Assembly (NCBI GenBank): GCA_030602845.1
Contig: JAUVYZ010000128.1
Coordinates: 1 to 6,192 of the forward strand
Length of the DNA: 6,192 nt
Reading direction: 5' to 3'
Source of the DNA: Phycisphaerae bacterium
Lineage (GTDB): Bacteria; Planctomycetota; Phycisphaerae; Sedimentisphaerales; Anaerobacaceae
Made by a program: the position numbers and the translations under genes. The notes beneath the pieces were generated by a model. The model saw only the letters and a list, made by a program, of their open reading frames with translations. It did no database searches and was not told the origin of the DNA. Below are positions 1 to 4,876 of this stretch, in pieces. The number at the start of each line of letters is the position of its first letter. Position 1 is the stretch's first letter.

Positions 1-1037
1 GTCATAATCAGCGCCCCCATAAGTGTACCGAGGATGGAGCCTTCCCCGCCGCCCAGGCTGCCGCCGCCGGTAACCACCGCCGCGATTACATTCAGCTCCA
101 GCCCGACCGCCCCCGTAGGGTCACCCGCCCTCAAATACGAAAATTGCATCAGTCCCGCCAGCCCGGCAAAAGCGCCGCAGAGCATGTAGACTATGACCTT
201 GACGCGATCGACAGCGACGCCGCAAAGACGGGCGGTTTGCTCGTTCGAGCCAATGGCAAAGGTATGCCGACCCAGGCGGGTGTAGCGCAATAAAGCTGCC
301 ATCGCTATCGCCAGAATCAACCACACCCATACCCCGGCAGGCAGCAGCATCCAGCTTCGCTCTTTCGGCAGCGAGGCCAGCAGCTCCTCCAGCCATCTCA
401 AACGCTCCGGGTCAACATCAATTTTCTGCTCGCGTGCGATACCTTTGGCCGCCCCACGAACCACTAACATCATACCTAAGGTAACAATAAACGGCACCAC
501 ACGCAGCCACGTTATCAGCAGCCCGCTGAGCAGCCCGAACAGCGCTGCCGCTGCCACGCCCCCCAATGCCGCCGTCAACGGCCCGGCGCCGGCATATTGC
601 AGCAGCCATGCTATGACCACGCTGCTTAGCGCCACGATCGAGCCGACAGACAGGTCAATACCGCCTGAGATAATCACCAGGGTCATACAAAGCGCCGCCA
701 TCCCCACAATCGTGGTGTGAAGGGTAATCATCTCGAGGTTCCGGCGACCCAGGAAACGCAGCGAGGCGTCGTAACCATCCCACCAGGGGCTGGTTAGTCT
801 TCGGTCCTGTTGACGCTCGTCCGGCGGCACGCCCGCCTCCTTTAGCTCTGTTAATATCTCTCGATTCGACAGGTAGGTCGTTACCGCTTCCTGCACACCG
901 ATTGCCACCACGAAAAAGAAAAAAATCGCGACCAAAGCCACCATCAGCTTGACACTGGTCTGACTGAGCAGTCCGCGAAAGCTCGGTCCGGCAGTTTGTC
1001 TGCCTAAACTGACGGATTGGTTTCTCGGCTTAGTCAT
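1..1037 (-). CDS. Sugar ABC transporter permease, RbsC family (3' end cut by window edge)
   Basis: Inner-membrane channel subunit of a CUT2-type sugar importer. The reading frame is open from the ATG at 1037 to the left edge, giving 345 residues; by comparison with E. coli RbsC (321 aa) some 40 residues are missing. The family signature GGIDLSVGS is at residues 125-133. Other RbsC-like stretches are YTRLGRHTFAIGSNE (252-266), VYMLCGAFAGLAG (283-295) and GGGSLGGGEGSILGTLMGAL (324-343). The first membrane helix is about residues 29-48. Between it and the next conserved block is an insertion of about 40 charged residues (57-97) not found in E. coli RbsC, and a second, smaller enlarged loop lies at 203-228. 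The start codon overlaps the ATPase stop in an ATGA junction and has a near-perfect GGAGGT site six bases upstream, so translation is probably coupled. The family is clear; the substrate is not known. Confidence 0.95.
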   Translation of the reverse strand, partial: MTKPRNQSVSLGRQTAGPSFRGLLSQTSVKLMVALVAIFFFFVVAIGVQEAVTTYLSNREILTELKEAGVPPDERQQDRRLTSPWWDGYDASLRFLGRRNLEMITLHTTIVGMAALCMTLVIISGGIDLSVGSIVALSSVVIAWLLQYAGAGPLTAALGGVAAAALFGLLSGLLITWLRVVPFIVTLGMMLVVRGAAKGIAREQKIDVDPERLRWLEELLASLPKERSWMLLPAGVWVWLILAIAMAALLRYTRLGRHTFAIGSNEQTARLCGVAVDRVKVIVYMLCGAFAGLAGLMQFSYLRAGDPTGAVGLELNVIAAVVTGGGSLGGGEGSILGTLMGALIM

Positions 1038-2641
1038 CCTGCCACCTCCGCCCCGTTGGAAATCTCCCCTTTTGATAGATGCTCCCCGGTTGTAGAATTT
1101 CTAACGGGGTCCGCCCCCGTCGCGTCCAACATTAGCTTATGTTCGTCAATTTCATCGATACGGCGTGTGGGGCCCAGGCGGCCGCGGCGCATCACCGCCA
1201 CTCGGTCGCAGATGCCCATCAGCTCCGGCAGATAACTGCTTACCATCAGCACCGCCTTGGGCTCTCGCCCCTCAGTCGGCGAGCCCGTCGCCAATGCGTC
1301 GATCAGCTTATAAATCATCGCTTTGGCTGCTACATCAATACCCCGCGTCGGCTCATCCAGCAGCAGCACATCGACATCGTGCTGCAGCAATCGGGCCAGC
1401 GCGACCTTCTGTTGGTTGCCGCCCGATAGAGACGACAGGGTTTGACGGGGGCCCTGGCATCGGATACCCAACTGTTTTATCCAGCGTCGGGTGGCTCTAT
1501 TCTGTCGGCTCGGAAGCACCAACCCAAGCGGGCCGAAGCCTTTCAGCCTGGAAAGCGTTACGTTGTCCGCCACGCTCAGCGAAAGCGCCAGTCCCTCTTT
1601 CGTACGGTCCTCGCTGAGAAAACCGGCCCCCTGCATCCACCGTCTCACCGGCGAAGCCGGCCCCGTGTAAATGCCTAATCGAATCTGCCCCCGCCGCACC
1701 GGCTCCAGCCCGAACAAACTTCGCAGCAGTTCCGTTCGCCCCGCCCCCACAAGCCCGGCGATGCCTAACACCTCCCCGCGACGCAGCTTCAAACTCGCCG
1801 ACTCAGGTTTCTCCAGGCCGGCCAAATCTTCAATCTCCAAAATGACCTCTCCTGCCTGACGCTCGGAGCGCGGGTAAAGCTCCTCAACCTGCCGACCCAC
1901 CATCAGCGCTATTATCTCATCGGTGGTGATGGCAGCCACAGCGCTGCTGCCGACCACCTTTCCGTCGCGGAGAACCGTTACCTTATCTGCGATGCGCTTG
2001 ACTTCTTCAATAAAGTGCGAAATGTAAACAATGGCTTTGTCCTGCCGTTTGAGTCGTCTAATAAGCTCGAACAGCCGCTCAACGTCCTGCTGTGTCAAAC
2101 TGCTGGTTGGCTCGTCCAGCACCAGCACACGGCAGCCGATGGCCAAAGCCCGCGCAATCTCTACTAACTGCTGCGAACCTACCGACAATTTGCTGACCTG
2201 CACATCCGGGGTCAGTTCCGGATTATCAAATTCCTTTAGTGCCTCGATTGCCCGCCGGCGCACCTCTTTCCAGTGCACCACGCCTAACGTCGCCGGTTCC
2301 ATACCTAACATAATGTTTTCTTGCACGCTGAGATGCGGCGCCAGCGAAAACTCCTGATATATCATTGCCACCCCCCCGCGTCGGGCCTCGAGCGGATTGC
2401 TCGGCCGATACGGCACACCGTCCAGCCACATCTGGCCTGCGTCTTCCTTGACCGCCCCCGAAAGCACTTTCATCAGCGTGCTCTTACCGGCACCGTTCTC
2501 CCCCACCAGCGCCAGCACTTCTCCCGGCGAAACCTCGATGCCCACATCGTCCAGCGCCACCGTCGCTCCAAAGCGTTTACATACCCCGTGCATCTTCAAC
2601 CGGGGTGCTTTGTCGGTCGAATCTATTCTTCCTTGAGCCAT
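1034..2641 (-). CDS. Sugar ABC transporter ATP-binding protein, RbsA family (two NBDs)
   Basis: Cytoplasmic ATPase that powers sugar import, 535 aa against about 500 for E. coli RbsA. Domain 1: Walker A GENGAGKST (47-55), Q-loop Q96, signature LSVGSQQ (152-158), Walker B VLVLDEP (172-178), switch H209. Domain 2: degenerate Walker A GLVGAGRT (296-303, Arg in place of Lys), signature LSGGNQQ (405-411), Walker B VLLLDEPTRGID (425-436), and SSYLPE where the switch His would be. One intact and one degenerate site is normal for this family. The start overlaps the lipoprotein gene by 19 bp; an internal Met17 would cut into the first beta strand (PRLKMHGV), so the first ATG is preferred although its ribosome site is weak. 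The family's conserved end is near KLM (502-504); residues 507-535 are an extra tail, part of which (511-515) is encoded by a dispersed repeat. A further insertion (452-461) lies before the last strand. Confidence 0.96.
   Translation of the reverse strand: MAQGRIDSTDKAPRLKMHGVCKRFGATVALDDVGIEVSPGEVLALVGENGAGKSTLMKVLSGAVKEDAGQMWLDGVPYRPSNPLEARRGGVAMIYQEFSLAPHLSVQENIMLGMEPATLGVVHWKEVRRRAIEALKEFDNPELTPDVQVSKLSVGSQQLVEIARALAIGCRVLVLDEPTSSLTQQDVERLFELIRRLKRQDKAIVYISHFIEEVKRIADKVTVLRDGKVVGSSAVAAITTDEIIALMVGRQVEELYPRSERQAGEVILEIEDLAGLEKPESASLKLRRGEVLGIAGLVGAGRTELLRSLFGLEPVRRGQIRLGIYTGPASPVRRWMQGAGFLSEDRTKEGLALSLSVADNVTLSRLKGFGPLGLVLPSRQNRATRRWIKQLGIRCQGPRQTLSSLSGGNQQKVALARLLQHDVDVLLLDEPTRGIDVAAKAMIYKLIDALATGSPTEGREPKAVLMVSSYLPELMGICDRVAVMRRGRLGPTRRIDEIDEHKLMLDATGADPVRNSTTGEHLSKGEISNGAEVAG
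1044..1049 (-). promoter_or_regulatory. Shine-Dalgarno site of the permease gene
   Basis: On the minus strand the sequence reads GGAGGT, then six bases, then the ATG at 1037. It lies inside the last codons of the ATPase gene. This strong site fixes the permease start and shows that the ATGA overlap is a genuine gene junction rather than a chance ATG. Confidence 0.8.
1096..1120 (-). repeat. Dispersed repeat copy inside the ATPase coding tail
   Basis: Bases 1096-1109 (AATTTCTAACGGGG on the plus strand) are identical to 3906-3919 in the intergenic region. The adjoining bases form a hairpin, ACGGGG (1104-1109), loop TCCGC, CCCCGT (1115-1120). Read in the gene's frame, the repeat core encodes DPVRN at residues 511-515 of the ATPase, beyond the family's usual end. 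The match is seen directly; that the copy was inserted and extended the protein is inference. Confidence 0.7.
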
Positions 2642-3639
2642 TTCTTGTAATTGGGCTCCAGCAGATTCCTGATCTCCGGGTCGTTCATATTCTCCGGGGT
2701 CGCCACTCTCGAACCGGTATCAATACGCTTTTCCACTTTCTCGCCCTGCAGGTGCTTGACCATCGTTTTCACACCCAGATAGCCCATATTAATCGGGTCC
2801 TGCAGGACCAGTCCGTGAATTTCACCTGTCTCCAGCCCCTTCACCAGCCGCTCGGAGCTATCGAAGCCGACATACTTGACCTTGCCCGCCAGACCGCTGT
2901 CCTGAAGCGCAAGCAGCATCCCGAACGTCGTTGACTCGTTCGGACAGAAGATACCATCAATCGTCAATCCACCGTCGGCCGTACGCAGCGGTGCCAAAAG
3001 GTTCTCGCTCGCCCGGCGGGCGCTTTCTGTGGTTGCTCTGCCGTACTGGTTCGCACTGACCACCTCGATTTGCGGGTATTTTTCTTTTAACACGTCCAGG
3101 AACCCCTGTTCCCGCTTCATCGTGCTGGCTGAACCTTCCTGGTACCGCAGCATAATCACCTTGCCTTTTCCGTTCAGAATTTTGGCCAGATGTTCGCCGC
3201 CCTTTCTGCCGCCGATATAGTTGTCCGTAGCCACAAAGCTGACGTAATCTTCGCCCTTGAGCCCGCTGTCGATTATCACCACGGGGATTCCGTTATTTAC
3301 GGCGTCTCTGACCGGTCTCTGCAGTGCCGTATCGTCCAATGGTGCCAGCACTATTCCTGATACGCCGCGGGTGATGAAATTCTCCACCACTTTGATTTGC
3401 GACTCCCGGTCATCCTCCTTGAGCGGCCCTATCCATTTGATTTCCACGCCCAACTCCTGAAACTCCTGCTTGGCCTTGACCGCCCCGGCATGAATCGACT
3501 TCCAGAAAATGTGTGTTGTGCCCTTGGGAATCACGGCAATACGATACTTATCCCTACTTTTTCCTCTCCGCTCACAACCGGTCGCAATAAAAACAGCAGC
3601 TATAGCGACAAGTACAACTACTCCTAAGGCCTTTTTCAT
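2623..3639 (-). CDS. Periplasmic sugar-binding lipoprotein (RbsB-like, Peripla_BP_4 type)
   Basis: Substrate-binding component of the importer, 338 aa. Residues 1-21 are a lipoprotein signal peptide (KK, then a hydrophobic stretch) ending in the lipobox ATGC with Cys22 as the likely lipidation site. The mature domain starts YRIAVIPKGTTHIFWKS (32-48). Compared with E. coli RbsB, recognisable blocks are DNYIGGRKGGEHLA (139-152), EGSASTMKREQGF (168-180, with Arg176 in the ligand-contacting Arg position), FCPNESTTFGMLLAL (231-245), GFDSS (258-262, Asp260) and Gln280. The frame stays open upstream to an ATG at 3753, but the start at 3639 is chosen because the signal peptide begins there and AGGGAG lies eight bases before it. 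It is first in the operon and overlaps the ATPase gene by 19 bp. Pocket residues suggest a simple sugar; which one cannot be told. Confidence 0.94.
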   Translation of the reverse strand: MKKALGVVVLVAIAAVFIATGCERRGKSRDKYRIAVIPKGTTHIFWKSIHAGAVKAKQEFQELGVEIKWIGPLKEDDRESQIKVVENFITRGVSGIVLAPLDDTALQRPVRDAVNNGIPVVIIDSGLKGEDYVSFVATDNYIGGRKGGEHLAKILNGKGKVIMLRYQEGSASTMKREQGFLDVLKEKYPQIEVVSANQYGRATTESARRASENLLAPLRTADGGLTIDGIFCPNESTTFGMLLALQDSGLAGKVKYVGFDSSERLVKGLETGEIHGLVLQDPINMGYLGVKTMVKHLQGEKVEKRIDTGSRVATPENMNDPEIRNLLEPNYKKWLKEE

Positions 3640-3647
3640 AATTCTCA

Positions 3648-3653
3648 CTCCCT
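3648..3653 (-). promoter_or_regulatory. Shine-Dalgarno site deciding the lipoprotein start
   Basis: The minus strand reads AGGGAG, eight bases upstream of the ATG at 3639. Together with the signal peptide that begins at that ATG, it rules against the longer 376-residue reading from 3753, whose first 38 residues are hydrophilic and would hide the signal peptide. Confidence 0.75.
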
Positions 3654-3685
3654 GAATCTTCGTTTTGACAGCTCCCGTGGCTTTG

Positions 3686-3713
3686 CCGGGTTCGCCGAAT
3701 GCGAACTGCCCGG
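3686..3713 (-). promoter_or_regulatory. Stem-loop in the leader of the transporter operon
   Basis: GTTCGC (3690-3695), loop CGAAT, GCGAAC (3701-3706) is a perfect 6-bp inverted repeat. It is extended by CCGG (3686-3689) pairing with CCGG (3710-3713) across a TGC bulge. It lies between the candidate promoter and the lipoprotein start. It could be an mRNA leader hairpin or the dyad operator of a LacI-type repressor. The symmetry is seen; either role is inference. Confidence 0.4.
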
Positions 3714-3744
3714 TGCCGTTTTCGGAAACCGTGGTTCTATGATA

Positions 3745-3772
3745 AATAGGCAATAATCAATAGTCAATAAAG
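3745..3772. repeat. Imperfect heptamer tandem repeat (AATANNC-like), four units
   Basis: Units AATAGGC, AATAATC, AATAGTC and AATAAAG follow one another without gaps. The first three fit AATANNC; the fourth is decayed. The run lies just downstream of, and touches, the -10 of the candidate minus-strand promoter, so it would fall around the transcript start and 5' leader. It resembles the short heptameric tandem repeats known from several bacterial groups. Confidence 0.5.
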
Positions 3773-3798
3773 TATATCTGCCCTATTGTGGATTACAA
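3771..3798 (-). promoter_or_regulatory. Candidate sigma-70 promoter for the sugar transporter operon
   Basis: On the minus strand a -35 TTGTAA (3798-3793; 4 of 6 consensus bases), a 16-bp spacer and a -10 TATACT (3776-3771; 5 of 6) point toward the lipoprotein gene. The transcript would begin near 3764 and have a leader of about 125 nt. It is the best candidate I found by eye in the region, but such matches are common in AT-rich DNA. Confidence 0.4.
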
Positions 3799-3834
3799 GT
3801 GTGCAGTTCTCAAAATTAATCAGGAAAAGGGTCA

Positions 3835-3920
3835 GCCCCGTTAGAGGGACCCCGCCTTGCGGGAACCCAGATTCTTATAGCAAATAATATTTTGCAAAAA
3901 GGAAAAATTTCTAACGGGGC
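3835..3920. repeat. 86-bp inverted-repeat element with internal hairpin
   Basis: The ends are an exact 11-bp inverted repeat, GCCCCGTTAGA (3835-3845) and TCTAACGGGGC (3910-3920). Inside is a hairpin at 3846-3868: GGG, AC, CCCGC, loop CTT, GCGGG, AA, CCC. It also holds the dyad GCAAA(N6)TTTGC at 3880-3895. The core CCCCGTTAGA occurs a third time in the window at 1100-1109. There is no ORF and no clear target-site duplication. It lies between divergent genes and lacks a T-run, so it is not a terminator. A REP- or MITE-like dispersed element is the likeliest reading. Confidence 0.6.
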
Positions 3921-3923
3921 CTG

Positions 3924-3952
3924 TTGACAAAGGATTCTGTTTGGCTTAGTAT
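3924..3952 (+). promoter_or_regulatory. Probable sigma-70 promoter for kdsB (and possibly pyrG)
   Basis: A perfect -35 TTGACA (3924-3929), a 17-bp spacer and a -10 TAGTAT (3947-3952; 4 of 6) lie about 50 bp upstream of the kdsB GTG. The expected transcript start is near 3959, giving a leader of roughly 40 nt. The -35 begins three bases after the right end of the inverted-repeat element. Confidence 0.65.
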
Positions 3953-3988
3953 GCTTCGGCAGTGATTTTTTGATAAAATTCTGCTGCC

Positions 3989-3995
3989 GGGAAGG
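3989..3995 (+). promoter_or_regulatory. Shine-Dalgarno site supporting the GTG start of kdsB
   Basis: GGGAAGG lies six bases before the GTG at 4002. No ATG in this frame precedes the conserved IPARYAST motif, which begins only six residues after the GTG. The site and motif position together support GTG initiation. Confidence 0.7.
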
Positions 3996-4001
3996 GCAAG
4001 T

Positions 4002-4769
4002 GTGAAAGTTTTAGTTTGTATTCCTGCTCGTTATGCTTCCACCAGGTTCGCCGGTAAAGTTCTCGCCAAAGATACGGGCAAATTCCTAATCCAGCACACC
4101 TATGAGCGGGCCTGCCTGGCCAGGCTGCCTGACAAGGTAATAATAGCAGCCGACGATGAGATGGTTATTGCCGCTGCTAATTCGTTCGGAGCCGAATGTA
4201 TCCTGACCTCAGTCGAGAACAAAAGTGGCACCGACCGCATCGCTGAAGCTGTTGCCGATATTGACGTCGAGATTGTGGTGAACCTGCAGGCCGATGAGCC
4301 GGAGATTGACCCGGAAAATATTGATTATCTGGCCGAGCTCTTAATAAAAACTCAAAACTCAAAACTCAAAACTCAAAACTATGGAATGGCTACGCTCGCT
4401 GCCGATTTCCAAAACGCAGAGCAGATTGCCGACCCTAATATCGTAAAGGTCATTACCGATTGTAACAACAAGGCAATCTACTTCTCGCGCGCACCCATTC
4501 CATACAACAGAGAAAAATCCGGCGTAGGCAAAGTGCAGCAGTATTTGCGGCATATCGGAATTTACGCCTATCGCAGGGAATTTTTGCTGAAAATTACCGC
4601 TTTGCCGCAAACGCCGCTGGAGAAAATCGAAAAGCTTGAGCAGTTGCGGGCAATTGAAAACGGCTTTGACATTCTGGTCGGCAAAGTCGAACACACCTGC
4701 GATGGAATAGACACCCCGCAGCAGTACGCCGAATTTGTTGCCCGGTATTCAAAAAAGAGTAAAGCGTGA
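4002..4769 (+). CDS. kdsB: 3-deoxy-manno-octulosonate cytidylyltransferase (CMP-Kdo synthetase)
   Basis: Activates Kdo by reaction with CTP to give CMP-Kdo and pyrophosphate, the donor for the inner core of lipopolysaccharide; cytoplasmic. The 255-aa length is close to the family's (E. coli 248). Motifs in order: nucleotide-binding IPARYASTRFAGK (7-19), KSGTDRIAEAV (74-84), NLQADEPEI (94-102) with metal-binding Asp98, AIYFSRAPIPY (158-168), LRHIGIYAYR (182-191), PLEKIEKLEQLRAIENG (205-221) and GIDTP (235-239) with the second metal-binding Asp237. The start is GTG. Two oddities: NLQADEP has Ala where NLQGDEP or NVQGDEP is usual, and residues 116-126 (KTQNSKLKTQN) are encoded by a heptamer tandem repeat that lengthens the loop before GMATLA. 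It lies 107 bp upstream of pyrG in the same direction, which fits joint expression of CTP supply and use. Confidence 0.96.
   Translation: MKVLVCIPARYASTRFAGKVLAKDTGKFLIQHTYERACLARLPDKVIIAADDEMVIAAANSFGAECILTSVENKSGTDRIAEAVADIDVEIVVNLQADEPEIDPENIDYLAELLIKTQNSKLKTQNYGMATLAADFQNAEQIADPNIVKVITDCNNKAIYFSRAPIPYNREKSGVGKVQQYLRHIGIYAYRREFLLKITALPQTPLEKIEKLEQLRAIENGFDILVGKVEHTCDGIDTPQQYAEFVARYSKKSKA
4347..4380 (+). repeat. Heptamer tandem repeat AAAACTC, nearly five units, inside kdsB
   Basis: Four full AAAACTC units plus six bases of a fifth run without error. Three units make 21 bp, so the array reads as a seven-residue period KTQNSKL and keeps the frame. It lies in a loop between two conserved blocks of KdsB, where E. 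coli KdsB has only about six residues. The coding frame stays open on both sides. Confidence 0.9.
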
Positions 4770-4810
4770 AGTCAGACGAAGTTGAACTACGTTTTGAACA
4801 TTTGATATTT

Positions 4811-4849
4811 GAATTTCGAATTTGTTTCGGATTTCGATATTCGAAATTC
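4811..4849. repeat. AT-rich inverted repeat between kdsB and pyrG
   Basis: GAATTTCGAAT (4811-4821) and ATTCGAAATTC (4839-4849) are exact reverse complements, 17 bases apart. Overlapping symmetries are ATTTCGA, loop TAT, TCGAAAT (4831-4847) and the 12-bp palindrome AAATTCGAATTT (4844-4855). The 107-bp spacer 4770-4876 holds no ORF I trust. The structure is AT-rich with no T-run directly after a GC stem, so it is not a typical intrinsic terminator. It may be a dispersed repeat, a weak processing site or an operator. Confidence 0.6.
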
Positions 4850-4866
4850 GAATTTACTTTTAACAA

Positions 4867-4872
4867 AAGGTG
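4867..4872 (+). promoter_or_regulatory. Shine-Dalgarno site deciding the pyrG start
   Basis: AAGGTG lies just upstream of the ATG at 4877, with the AAGG core six bases from it. The next in-frame ATG (residue 39) would remove the first beta strand RYVFV of the synthetase domain, so the upstream start and its 30-residue extension are preferred. Confidence 0.7.
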
Positions 4873-4876
4873 ATTT

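Larger units (their letters stand above)
3640..4001. other. Divergent intergenic region between the transporter operon and kdsB
   Basis: This 362-bp stretch has no convincing gene. It separates two transcription units that point away from each other, so it should hold two promoters and no terminator. From left to right I see the lipoprotein ribosome site, a leader stem-loop (3686-3713), an imperfect heptamer repeat (3745-3772), a candidate minus-strand promoter (3771-3798), an 86-bp inverted-repeat element (3835-3920) and a good plus-strand promoter (3924-3952) for kdsB. Confidence 0.8.

Noticed and set aside
121..609. Small open frames within the permease region on both strands
   Set aside because: The permease frame runs through the whole region with the RbsC signature. 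The others are out-of-frame shadows.
1139..1617. Plus-strand open frames opposite the ATPase gene (including 1139-1429 and 1165-1617)
   Set aside because: They are antisense to a strongly conserved gene, have low-complexity Arg/Pro/Ala-rich products, and lack recognisable motifs or ribosome sites.
3640..3753. Longer N-terminus of the binding protein (376-residue reading from 3753)
   Set aside because: The signal peptide begins at the ATG at 3639 with a good ribosome site. The upstream 38 residues would bury the signal peptide and include the leader stem-loop.
3846..3868. GC hairpin as an intrinsic terminator
   Set aside because: No T-run follows on either strand, and it lies between divergent genes where no transcript should end.
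3880..3895. GCAAA(N6)TTTGC dyad as a repressor operator
   Set aside because: Only five bases per arm in AT-rich DNA inside the repeat element, so there is too little to call it a site by itself.
4347..4380. AAAACTC array as a CRISPR-like array or as a frameshift
   Set aside because: Units are seven bases with no spacers, and the kdsB frame with its motifs continues intact on both sides.
4782..4811. Possible pyrG promoter (TTGAAC with TATTTG)
   Set aside because: The -10 matches only half the consensus, and the AT-rich repeat makes chance matches likely. Co-transcription with kdsB is simpler.
4594..4866. Minus-strand frame across the end of kdsB and the spacer
   Set aside because: Its N-terminus is the translated AT-rich repeat and the rest is antisense to kdsB. 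There is no protein-family evidence.
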